Source of the DNA: Gigantopelta aegis
Lineage: Eukaryota > Mollusca > Gastropoda > Neomphalida > Peltospiridae
Assembly: GCF_016097555.1 (NCBI RefSeq)
Contig: NC_054703.1
Coordinates: forward strand, 19,416,479-19,480,478
Reading direction: 5' to 3'
DNA: 64,000 bases
Shown piece after piece: positions 55,501 to 64,000 of the stretch (positions are counted from its first letter, which is position 1; the number at the start of each line of letters is the position of its first letter). Below the pieces are notes generated by a model. That model was not told the DNA's origin. It did no database searches and was given only the letters and a program-made list of their open reading frames with translations. Position numbers and translations under genes: made by a program.

Positions 55501-56166
55501 TATTTATTGAGGTAAATAATCAATCCTGTCTGAACTTGCTCACTTAAATAGTAGGCTTTGTACTTAATGAGGTAAATAGCCAATTGTTGCCCTGGTCCCT
55601 GAACCGAACTTGTCTCTAAGGTCACCTTAAGTACATAACGTAGCTATGCGTTTAAGGTGATGTTAGAGCTAAGGTCACTTAAATTCACCACAAGATTTTG
55701 TATTTACGCAAATATGCAATCTATTCTTATTTTAATCACTTTATGTTGATGACGTCACTGCTTTGTTTTACTGAAGTAGATAGGCCCCGAAATACAGTGC
55801 TTTCCTTAGTCTGATAACGTCACTGTCAAAAGAGTTTTTGTATTTATTTTTATTACATACCCATTAAATTTTACTATATAAGTACAGCCCTGAATACAAA
55901 AATTAAGTACACTTTTCCGTATTCAACTCAACTGCCGGAACTATACCGTATTCAACGCTACTATTTATAGCACATGGTTACCGGGAATGCCCTTCGCGAT
56001 ATGTAAACAAAGTTTGTGCTTGGTTTGTTTAAAATGCTATTTTGTGGAAAATTTGAACTGAAAACAGACGAAAACGGCGACAAATATTTACAATTTAATG
56101 AGCGCGATACCAAAACTTGAGACGGGAACACTACTAACCAATGAGCTTTTAATCCACGATAGTTAA

Positions 56167-56758
56167 TGTCGACGACAGTCATTTTTTGGACCCTTGTTTT
56201 GGCTTCGTACACAATTCTTATTCTTATTCAATAAATAAAACATCTCCAACCGTAATTTTGTGATATGATATATTTGACAAAAGGTACCTTTTATTTCTTT
56301 CATCTTTCAAAACTTCAAATTAATATTTTATCCAGAATTATGAAAAAAAAAAAAGTACCGACCTGTAAACAGCGTTGTCTGCTTGTTATAGGAATTTGAC
56401 AGGGGTCAAGGTTAGTAGACTATTTTTTATTTTAATGTGGCGCAGCATTGTAATAATACAGCTAATTTTGAATTTAAATAACGTCAGTATTCCAATGACG
56501 TCACTTGCATCTCCTTACAATAACCATAAACTGGGTACATGACGTTTCCTTTTTGGAAAAATTCCAATGTAAAATTGCTATTGAATTTATTTATTTTTTA
56601 ACATTACTAATGCACCTGGATGTGTTTGAACAAAATCTTGTGATTAAAAAATTGTACCTTTTACGAAATATGGATTTCTAGTGAAATTACGGTAAGATAT
56701 GCTATATTTATTGTGTACGAAGCCAAAACAAGGGTGCGAAAAGTGACTGTCTTCGACT
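56167..56758. repeat. ~48-bp inverted repeat pair
   Basis: The left arm (56167-56215) has acccttgttttggcttcgta; the right arm (56711-56758) has tacgaagccaaaacaagggt plus gactgtcttcgac. The arms are about 500 bp apart. Both can be read as YEAKTRV on opposite strands. Confidence 0.75.
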
Positions 56759-56768
56759 TTAGCAACAA

Positions 56769-56947
56769 TGCCGTCGCATGCACCGTCGCATGCACCGTCT
56801 CCTCACGTAGAAAACTTGAATGAACTGTCAACCGGATTATTCAGTGGAGCGATGATTTATAGAGGCACATTTAATATAAACTTAAACTTTTCAGCAACGA
56901 ATAAATCCATGAACATTAATAAAAGAAAACACACCGATGACGACTGA
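56769..56947 (+). pseudogene. Crypton-like tyrosine recombinase C-terminal tail fragment
   Basis: An open frame to TGA reads NLNELSTGLFSGAMIYRGTF, NINLNFSATN, INKRKHTDDD. It matches the pattern of the tail of the fragment at 58654-59148 (LSSIFSAPIYGGTININF, KPKRRKLTRD). Upstream the frame is closed by a TGA. Confidence 0.6.
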
Positions 56948-57315
56948 GACACTGAGTGAACAATTCTTGACATTTTTCTTCGTTGATAAAACAGGCACGC
57001 TGAAGGTTTTCTGATGTATTACGAGCAAATTAAATATTATATTGTTCGTGAATTTTAGTTATTATATTGTTTTTAAAAGGCATTTCAAACAATATCATTA
57101 AAATTATAGGTAACTTTTCACTCGTTCTTTCTTATTTCTGTTTATTGTTTAAATAGAACTATATTCCTATGTGTAACAATTGGTGGTTCTTCGGTCCGCG
57201 TAGTAGCTGACCTAGTAATGTGTAAAATTGAGAAATCCCCGTCATTAGCTAGCAGTGTTACAATTTTTTAATAATTATTTGGATTTATTTTTCCAATTTA
57301 GGGTATGTAATAAAT

Positions 57316-57419
57316 ACAAAACTACATCTATGTGGTTTTCTGATTTCTGTATTCCAGCAGGAAATACACTCGTGGAATACAGAAATCAGAAAACCACATA
57401 GGCCTATATGTAGTTTTGT
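57316..57419. mobile_element. Hairpin MITE-like element
   Basis: Arms of about 42 bp, caaaactacatctatgtggt with gatttctgtattcca and its complement, around a 16-base loop (gcaggaaatacactcg). The right arm has a 4-base insertion. Confidence 0.8.
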
Positions 57420-57477
57420 CTATATATACAATCCTTTCTTACACTGACTGATGTCACTCCCACATTAATTAGGTGAA

Positions 57478-57780
57478 GGACGGGACGTAGCCCAGTGGTA
57501 AAGCTTGATGCGCGGTCTGTATGGAATCGATCCCCGTCGGTGGGCCCATTGGGCTATTTTTCGCTCCAGTCAGTGCACGACGACTGGTACATCAAAGGCC
57601 GTGGTATGTGATATTCTGTCTATGGGATGGTGCATATAAAAGATCCTTTGCTACTAAATAAAACATGTAGCGGGTTTCCCCTCTAAGACTATATATCAAA
57701 ATTACCAAATGTTTGACATCCAATAGCCGATGATTAATTAATCAATGTGCTCTAGTGGTGTCGTTAAACAAAACAAAATT
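57478..57780 (+). mobile_element. tRNA-derived SINE, full length
   Basis: gacgggacgtagcccagtgg, aatcgatccccgtcggtggg, ggatggtgcatataaaagat, and 3' end tctagtggtgtcgttaaaca. Well preserved. Confidence 0.9.
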
Positions 57781-58089
57781 CTTCTAATCAGGTAAATTTA
57801 CAATCATTTCTTACTTTAGTCAGCCTGAAAGTGCTTGGGTCGTTAGTTCAAACCTTCCTGTCCCAATCAGATAAAATCGAAATATTTGTTTAGCTTGGTC
57901 ACTTCAAGCTGATATGTATTTCGGTGTTCAAATGGTTTAATAGTTTCCATGGATGTTTTTTTTTTTTTTCAGATGAACTGACAACAAAGGCACAAGCAAG
58001 AAATATCCTTTGCTGATCTGGATAAATTAAACTAACTGTTAAATTCACACTGTTTTTTTAGTTTTACTACGACAATGCCTTTCTGCATA

Positions 58090-58480
58090 ACCGGCCTCGG
58101 TGACGTCGTGGTTAGGCTATCGGTCTACAGGCTGGTAGGGACTGGGTTCGGATCCCAGTCGAGGCATAGGATTTTTAATCCAAACCCCGAGTGAGTGCTC
58201 CGCAAGGCTCAATGGGTAGGTGTAAACCATTTGCACCGACCAGTGATCCATAACTGGTTCAACAAAGACCATGGTTTATGCAATCCTGCCTGTGGGAAGC
58301 ACAAATAAAAGATCCCTTGTTGCCTGTCGTAAAAGAGTTGCCTATGTGGAGACAGCGGGTTTCCTTTAAAAACAGTGTCAGAATGACTATATCTTTGACG
58401 TCCAATAGCCGATGATAAGATAAAAAAAAATCAATGTGCTATAGTGGTGTCGTTAAATAAAACAAACTTTACTTTTTTTT
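58090..58480 (+). mobile_element. tRNA-derived SINE, 'cctcggtg' type, full length
   Basis: Intact head: A box gtggttaggctatcgg, B box gggttcggatcccagtc. Body gagtgagtgctccgcaaggc, ggttcaacaaagaccatggt, and 3' end atagtggtgtcgttaaataa. The most complete polymerase III promoter in the window. Confidence 0.9.
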
Positions 58481-58653
58481 CTGCATAATACACGATGACG
58501 CTTGCGTTTTTATTACACCGCGGTCACATGATCCACGGAACTACTTTAACTCATTCATAAACAACATGCCATTAAAACTTTACGTTCGTGGCTAGATGCA
58601 ATTAATAAAAAGAAAACAAATTTAAAAAAATAATACATTTTACATATAAAACT

Positions 58654-59148
58654 TTGTTATCTTCAATCATGAGGCGAATGTCAAAAAATGCCGAACTCGC
58701 TCCCAACAAGAATTACACAAACCATTCTGCACGAAAATACTTAGTTCAAAAACTTTCTGAGAAAAATATCCCTCCAACACACATAATGCAAATTTCTGGC
58801 CATAAAAATATACAAAGCATCAACAACTACAGCCACATTTCCACAACACAGCACCGTGAAATTAGTCATATTCTCAGTAACACGGTATCGGACCACCAGT
58901 CACGTGCTTTGGAAATGCACTCGACAGACACAACTTCAACGAAAATGATTGATTCTTGTACTACATCTTCTACAAATCTTCTTGGCAAATTGTCTTCAAT
59001 TTTTTCTGCTCCAATATATGGTGGAACCATAAATATTAACTTTTGTAAACACAATAACGATGAAACTGAATCGCCTAAAAGCAAGCCCAAACGTCGAAAA
59101 CTCACACGTGACACTGAGACCGACGCGCTTAGAAGTTTGAAAGTTTAA
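58654..59148 (+). pseudogene. Crypton-type tyrosine recombinase, C-terminal fragment
   Basis: About 160 codons, stop at 59148. Carries the C-terminal tyrosine recombinase motif: HxxR in TNHSARKYLVQKL, then HIMQISGHKNIQSINNYSHI with the His and the nucleophile-position Tyr. It is followed by a basic, NLS-like KSKPKRRKLTR tail. The N-terminal half, including the first catalytic Arg, is absent, and I see no upstream exon, so it is probably a 5'-truncated Crypton copy (KIAA1958-like family). Starts by initiation at ATG 58669 or 58678 or by splicing cannot be told apart. Confidence 0.7.
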
Positions 59149-59198
59149 ACGTTTTGCACAAAACTCATTGATGGACTTTGAATAGTGATTGTTATATA

Positions 59199-60690
59199 AC
59201 TCTTCAAAAAAAGAAACGCAAAAGGGTACAGATGGGTTATAACTCCGATTTTATGTTTCCTACCGGTTCATGCTTTGTGAATATAAGGTCATTGCATGTC
59301 CCAAACACATTCCCACGGTTACATTCGATATAACGCAGCTACTGTACAATAAAGTTCCAAAATGTGAATATTCGCAAAAACGCAGCCACGTGCAAACCAT
59401 GTCACCACTGCACGTGCGTTGTCTGCACGTGCAACATGAACACCGACAGTATAAAAGTGCAGGGTGTTCGCTTGCCTGGCCTCTGTATCTGGCCGACAGT
59501 TGACAATCCAGGACATGCCACGTCTCAGTGAACCGCAGAGAAACAATGCCATCGGCCGACTAGACGCAGGCGAATCCAGAACGGCCGTTGCCAGGGCATT
59601 CCATGTGTCCCCAAGCACCATCTCCAGACTGTGGGACCGTTACCAGCAACATGGATCAACACGTGACCTCCCTAGATCCGGTCGACCACGGGTCACTACC
59701 CCCGGGCAGGACCGCTACATCCGGGTACGCCACCTTCGGGAACGATTGACTACTGCCACCTCCACAGCCGCAGCAATACCAGGTTTGCGCAGGATATCCG
59801 ACCAGACCGTACGGAACCGCCTACGTGAGGTAGGAATTCGTGCCAGACGTCCAGTTCGAGGTGTCATCTTAACACCACAACACCGTCGACTCCGACTGCA
59901 GTGGTGCCAGATTCATCGACAATGGCCTCAACTGCGATGGAGACAGGTGTGGTTCAGTGACGAGTCCCGATTTCTGCTCCGACGTCATGATGGAAGATGT
60001 CGCGTGTATAGGCGTCGTGGTGAACGTTATGCGGCAAACTGCGTGCAGGAAGTGGACAGATTCGGCGGGGGTAGTGTCATGGTGTGGGCAGCCATCTCAC
60101 ACACTGGCAGAACTGACCTGGTCCACGTGCAGGGCAACCTGAATGCACAGGGCTACATTGACCAGATCCTCCGGCCACACATCGTTCCAGTTATGGCCAA
60201 CGCCAACGCAGTGTTCCAACATGACAACGCCAGGCCTCACACAGCACGTCTCACAACGGCTTTCCTACAGAACAACAACATTAATGTCCTTCCTTGGCCA
60301 TCGATATCACCGGATTTGAACCCAATTGAGCATCTATGGGACGAGTTGGACCGACGCCTCCGACAGCGACAACCACAGCCCCAGACCCTGCCCGAGCTGG
60401 CAGCAGCCTTGCAGGCCGAGTGGGCCACCATCCCCCGGGACGTCATCCGTACTCTGGTTGCTTCAATGGGCAGGCGGTGCCAGGCAGTTGTCAACACACG
60501 CGGAGGCCACACCCGGTATTGACTCCAGATGACCTTGACCTTGGTGGTGTGTCCTATCACTTACAATGGACTAGAGTGAATTGTGAACAATCCTGCAACA
60601 TTTGGTAATTATCGGACTCACCATTCAATAATTAAATCAATTCTCCAAATGTTACGACAATGAGGTTTTGCGTTTCTTCTTTTGAAGAGT
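59199..60690 (+). mobile_element. Complete Tc1/mariner transposon
   Basis: Inverted ends ACTCTTCAAAA/GAAACGCAAAA at the left (59199) and their complement ttttgcgtttcttcttttga gagt at the right (60690). TA dinucleotides lie at both outer edges. About 1.49 kb, carrying one intact transposase. Visibly more GC-rich than its surroundings. Confidence 0.88.
59515..60522 (+). CDS. Tc1-like DD34E transposase (intact)
   Basis: Cut-and-paste transposase that binds the element's TIRs. 335 codons from ATG 59515 (MPRLSEPQRNNAIGRLDAGE); an upstream in-frame ATG at 59464 would add 17 residues, but the family length (~340) favours the later start. N-terminal paired-like helix-turn-helix regions ([20 protein letters not shown], then ISDQTVRNRLREVGI) are separated by the basic GRPR motif (SGRPRVTT). 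Catalytic core: Asp in VWFSDESRF, Asp in QHDNARPHTA, Glu in NPIEHLWDELD, with 34 residues between the last two. No stop or frameshift, so the protein may still be active. A decayed relative lies at 36012-36680. Confidence 0.93.
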   Translation: MPRLSEPQRNNAIGRLDAGESRTAVARAFHVSPSTISRLWDRYQQHGSTRDLPRSGRPRVTTPGQDRYIRVRHLRERLTTATSTAAAIPGLRRISDQTVRNRLREVGIRARRPVRGVILTPQHRRLRLQWCQIHRQWPQLRWRQVWFSDESRFLLRRHDGRCRVYRRRGERYAANCVQEVDRFGGGSVMVWAAISHTGRTDLVHVQGNLNAQGYIDQILRPHIVPVMANANAVFQHDNARPHTARLTTAFLQNNNINVLPWPSISPDLNPIEHLWDELDRRLRQRQPQPQTLPELAAALQAEWATIPRDVIRTLVASMGRRCQAVVNTRGGHTRY

Positions 60691-60914
60691 ATATTATAGT
60701 TTATTAAACTAATATTCTGTTTACTACTAGTGTGTGTTATTTGTTTTAATTATTTTTATTTTTGGGTTGGAGGGACTCTATGACATTGCGAAAGCATAAA
60801 TACTTTAATAGTATAAAAAAAGTGCTGTTTTGTTTACGTTCAGTGTCCTGTTTAGTGAGAGACAAAAAATATATTTGGCGACTCAAATTAATAATGTAGC
60901 GCGTTGTAATAAAT

Positions 60915-61064
60915 AGAATACTATACTCGTCCCCGTGAGAGACCGTTTATATTACAACGAGTGTGTTGTCGATCGTACATCACGAGCTTCCGCTCGTGAT
61001 GTACGATCGAAAACACACTCGTTGTAATATAAACGGTCTCTCACGGGGACTCGTTTAGTATTCT
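60915..61064. mobile_element. Hairpin element with ~70-bp arms and 4-base loop
   Basis: Near-perfect palindrome centred about 60990 on acgagcttccgctcgt. The arms contain ccccgtgagagaccgtttat and its complement. Outer arms agaatact / agtattct. Confidence 0.85.
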
Positions 61065-61094
61065 CTATGTGTCTATAGGAATAATAGAATCTAT

Positions 61095-61392
61095 CACCGT
61101 CGTGGGGTATAGATAAGGCGATTCCAACCCGAGGGACAAAAACATTTTGTTCCGATGTCAGGTCAGGTCAGGGTTTTACGTGCACATTCAGAACAAGCTG
61201 TTGTAGCGCACGCCTGTCATGGGCAAAAGAGCCGGCCGTCCATGACAGGAAAGGTGTGGGGGAGGGGGGAGAGAGGAGGGACCGCCTGCACCGGCAGGTG
61301 CAAGGGAGCACCAGCAGCCCGACCAAGGTCGGTAGCAGGCGGGGGGATTGTCCCGAGGGTTGGATTTGCTTTATCTATACCTCACAACGGTG
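61095..61392. mobile_element. TIR element (~300 bp) carrying a dispersed module
   Basis: Ends CACCGTCGTGGGGTATAGAT and the complement of CACCGTTGTGAGGTATAGAT form a ~42-bp imperfect TIR extending through CCAACCC. The interior includes attcagaacaagctgttgta, also found at 16700 and 43190. Target duplication not clear. Confidence 0.75.
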
Positions 61393-61399
61393 ATTGATT

Positions 61400-61735
61400 C
61401 TTTTTTTTTCCCATTTAATTAAAATAACAAAACATTAATTCTGTAAGCTACGTACGGTTTGTTTATTTCGTAAACATTTCACCTACAAATAATGAAACTC
61501 ATTTAATCATACGCTGCAAAATATAGTCCCAACTTATGCAACGACATAAAAATACAACAACTTAACAATAAATATAAAGTTGAAAATATTAATTTGTTTA
61601 AATATTTTGAAAACAATGATACAACGTGAAATAATAAAGAGAATTTTGAAGACATGAGTTATGACGTCAGTCGTTGTAAAACATGAGTTATGACGTCACG
61701 CGTATGTAGTAATCGTCTAGCCCTAGGGTCAGACA
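61400..61735. other. Intergenic AT-rich stretch, nothing recognised
   Basis: A short duplication of gacatgagttatgacgtca at about 61652 and 61681 is the only structure seen. Confidence 0.4.
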
Positions 61736-61739
61736 AATT

Positions 61740-61840
61740 TTCTTAGCACCGTACAAAAGCTGGATAACCCTGGCCAGTGGGCAAGAGTGCGTTTTCTTGC
61801 CCACTGGACAGGCTTATCCAGCTTTTGCACGGTGCAAGAA
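61740..61840. mobile_element. Hairpin MITE-like element
   Basis: Arms of about 45 bp (ttcttagcaccgtacaaaag, gccagtgggcaag and the complement cttgcccactggaca, cttttgcacggtgcaagaa) around a ~10-base loop. Confidence 0.8.
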
Positions 61841-62034
61841 AAAGGTGTTTTGGATTCGCCGATGTAATAACGTTTGTTAAGCTGTGATAAGACAGGAATC
61901 TACTCGTACTGAACGCGACTGTCTACACAGCACAGGCCCGTAGGCCCCACTGTTTCGCCAGTTTTTATTTCGGGACTTTAAAATGTCTTATAATGCTAAT
62001 ATGGAAACCTAACGATACAACCATAAAAATTAGC

Positions 62035-62066
<32 letters not shown>

Positions 62067-62163
62067 TTGAAAATCCTGGGACATAACAATTTTAATATTC
62101 CTATGCAAAAAATATGTGTAGGATCAATTAATGTATCGTTATAGTTATCACAACTAAATGCTA

Positions 62164-62546
62164 AAGGGACATTCTCGAGTTTGCTGCATTGTAAGATGTT
62201 TCCGACTAATAAAATATTTGTACGATTAAACTTACATATTAAATATATTTTTTGTTTAGAATATTAGTGTCTGTATAATCAATGTATTTCTGGTCGTCTT
62301 AATGTTTCTAAGAAGCCCAAACTAGATTTTGTCTTCAACTAATTTCGTACGTACGAAAAAACGTATTTTAGGAAATAAAATGAAATTTACGCTAGTACAA
62401 ATATTAGAACGATCAGAAACACGTTTAATATACAGCCACTGATATGTTATGCAGGAAAATATATTTGATATGTAATTACAATCGTTAAAAAGTCTCTGTT
62501 AGTCGATAACATCTTAAAAATTGCAGCAAACTCAGGAATGTCCCTT
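62164..62546. mobile_element. TA-flanked MITE, 'aagggacattc' family
   Basis: TIR AAGGGACATTCTCGAGTTTG versus the complement of CAAACTCAGGAATGTCCCTT (about 26 bp imperfect, extending to gctgca). TA lies on both sides (62162-62163 and 62547-62548), as for Tc1/mariner. 383 bp, no ORF. A partial relative is at 29640-29905. Confidence 0.82.
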
Positions 62547-62821
62547 TAAAATAGCGAAATGTGGCAGTATCATACTACATCTTTAATGAGAATGTTTTAA
62601 GTTTCGTCAAAATCTTCGTATCCCCCGATTTTGCGGCCATAGCGGGAGTACTAATACGTCAATTTGTAAGCTAATGTTTATGAACATTGAATTTAGATAA
62701 AATAGATTGCTTGAGTTTGACATTAAAAATAAAGCTTATATTTATTTGTACCGTCTACAGAACAAGTGCCTAATAGTGATTCCTGGGGCCTGTAACGACC
62801 TGTTAAAGAAGTCCTTTAGAA

Positions 62822-63105
62822 TTAAAGTTTGTTTTATTTAAACACGCCACTAGAGCACATTGATTTATTAATAATCAGCTATTGGATGTGAAACATTTGC
62901 TAATTTTGACATATAGTCTTAGAGAGGAAATCCACTACATTTTTCCATTAGTAGCTTGGGATCTTTTATATGCACCCTCCCACAGACACGAAGGCATATG
63001 CCACGGTATTTGATATACCAGTCGTGGTGCACTAGCTGGAACGATCCGAAACCGACCGCGCATCAAGCGGGCGCTTTACCACTGGGCTACGTCTTACCCC
63101 TCTTT
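62822..63105 (-). mobile_element. tRNA-derived SINE
   Basis: aaagtttgttttatttaaac, taatcagctattggatgtga, gatataccagtcgtggtgca, head ccactgggctacgtcttacc. Confidence 0.85.
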
Positions 63106-63194
63106 AGAATGTTTAGTACTGAGCTACGATTTTGAAAGTAGTAATGAGTTTGTCATTCAGATTTCACGTGGACAGTGAGTATTATGGCAAGACA

Positions 63195-64000
63195 AAACGA
63201 GGTAAAGGCGATATGGTCTCCACGCACAGACTTGTAAAAGAGGTAAAGGCGATATGGTCTCCACGCACAGACCTGTAAACGAGGTAAAGGGAGATAAAGG
63301 CGATATGGTCTCCACGCACAGACTTGTAAAAGAGGTAAAGGCGATATGGTCTCCACGCACAGACCTGTAAAAGAGATAAAGGGAGGTACAGGCGATATGG
63401 TCTCCACGCACAGACCTATAAAAGAGATAAAGGGAGATAAAGGCGATATGGTCTCCACGCACAGACCTGTAAAAGAGAAAGGCGATATGGTCTCCGCGCA
63501 CAGACCTGTAAAAGAGATAAAGGCGATATGGTCTCCACGCACAGACCTGTAAAAGAGGTACAGGCGATATGGTCTCCACGCACATACCTGTAAAAGAGGT
63601 AAAGGCGATATGGTCTCCACGCACAGACCTGTAAAAGAGGTAAAGGGAGGTAGGCCCTACAGGCGATATGGTCTCCACGCACATACCTGTAAAAGAGGTA
63701 AAGGGAGGTACAGGCGATATGGTCTCCACGCACAGACCTGTAAAAGAGGTAAAGAGAGATAAAGGCGATATGGTCTCCACGCACATACCTGTAAAAGAGG
63801 TAAAGGGAGGTACAGGCGATATGGTCTCCACGCACAGACCTGTAAAAGAGGTAAAGGGAGGTACAGGCGATATGGTCTCCACGCACAGACCTGTAAAAGA
63901 GGTAAAGGGAGATAAAGGCGATATGGTCTCCACGCACATACCTGTAAAAGAGGTAAAGGGAGGTACAGGCGATATGGTCTCCACGCACAGACCTGTAAAA
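63195..64000. repeat. Minisatellite, 51-bp and ~41-bp units, running off the right edge
   Basis: Unit aggtaaagggaggtacaggc, gatatggtctccacgcacag, acctgtaaaag (51 bp), with shorter units lacking about 10 bp. About 17 copies to the window edge. Because 51 is a multiple of three, long open frames arise on the minus strand (Thr-Ile-Ser-Pro-rich). These have no start, splice or domain support and are not called as genes. Confidence 0.92.

Larger units (their letters stand above)
55501..57300. other. 3' flank with decayed minisatellite units and repeats
   Basis: Degenerate units (gttgatgacgtcactgc near 55746, gataacgtcactgtc near 55803). No further exon of the upstream gene. The Crypton-like fragment and inverted repeat are listed separately. 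Confidence 0.45.

Noticed and set aside
58100..58180. Possible tRNA gene (good A and B boxes)
   Set aside because: The segment is the head of a full SINE with a body and 3' end; no tRNA acceptor stem pairing is evident.
60237..60560. Minus-strand and alternative-frame ORFs in the Tc1 transposon
   Set aside because: Shadows of the GC-rich transposase coding frame.
63157..63984. 275-codon minus-strand open frame
   Set aside because: Created by a 51-bp tandem unit; the overlapping frames are open too, as expected for a repeat without stops.

Overview
This is a eukaryotic, animal, almost certainly molluscan genomic window, probably from a marine gastropod or a related lineage. Genes are split into short exons by kilobase introns with GT-AG junctions. 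The DNA between exons is crowded with a tRNA-derived SINE whose 3' end (gtgtcgttaaacaaaacaaa) I associate with mollusc genomes. There are also Tc1/mariner, hAT-like, Penelope-like, Crypton-like, LINE and LTR remnants, long dinucleotide runs and several minisatellites. Nothing bacterial or viral is seen. One assembly gap of 200 N lies at 23801-24000.

Two host genes can be built exon by exon. (1) Minus strand, 1027-5990: the 5' coding part of an F-box/leucine-rich-repeat protein. Its first coding exon carries a roughly 490-residue low-complexity N-terminus with an in-frame 60-bp minisatellite, then the F-box. Two further LRR exons follow, and the gene runs off the left edge. Colinearity of the F-box and LRR segment suggests an FBXL17-like substrate receptor of an SCF ubiquitin ligase. 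(2) Plus strand, 17674-54617: a 15-exon gene for a type II membrane protein with this order: short cytosolic tail, transmembrane anchor, coiled-coil-like stalk, basic RxxR segment, collagen Gly-X-Y rod, one Ig-like domain, three MAM domains, stop. From exon 3 to the stop every junction is phase-compatible, and the summed length gives one uninterrupted frame of 713 residues. Exons 1 and 2 add 108 residues. A phase clash between exons 2 and 3 shows that one exon of length 3n+1 is missing, perhaps in the gap. I know of no named protein with this architecture. It looks like a shed, trimeric adhesion or matrix protein.

Layout. 1-1026: SINE copies. 1027-5990: F-box gene, with a foldback element and tandem repeats in its intron. 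6000-17400: intergenic, with inverted-repeat families, a MITE with a 9-bp target duplication, and a (CA)n(CT)n tract. 17420-17527: LINE tail just upstream of the membrane collagen gene. 17674-54617: the collagen-Ig-MAM gene. Its introns hold nested SINEs, a solo LTR inserted in a SINE, a hAT-like element 51 bp before a collagen exon, a decayed Penelope-like element, a decayed Tc1 copy, a LINE 3' fragment and a 6.9-kb satellite. 54618-55860: minisatellite built from the end of the gene's last exon. 56170-59150: Crypton-type tyrosine recombinase remnants. 59199-60690: a complete Tc1 transposon with an open transposase. 60900-62550: hairpin and TIR elements. 63170-64000: a further minisatellite running off the right edge.

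The most interesting biology is the new domain architecture and the way repeats touch the gene. A satellite appears to have been born from a SINE head. A minisatellite was amplified from the terminal exon and carries repeated TGACGTCA octamers. One splice donor is triplicated, and a SINE end supplies the sequence up to a splice acceptor.
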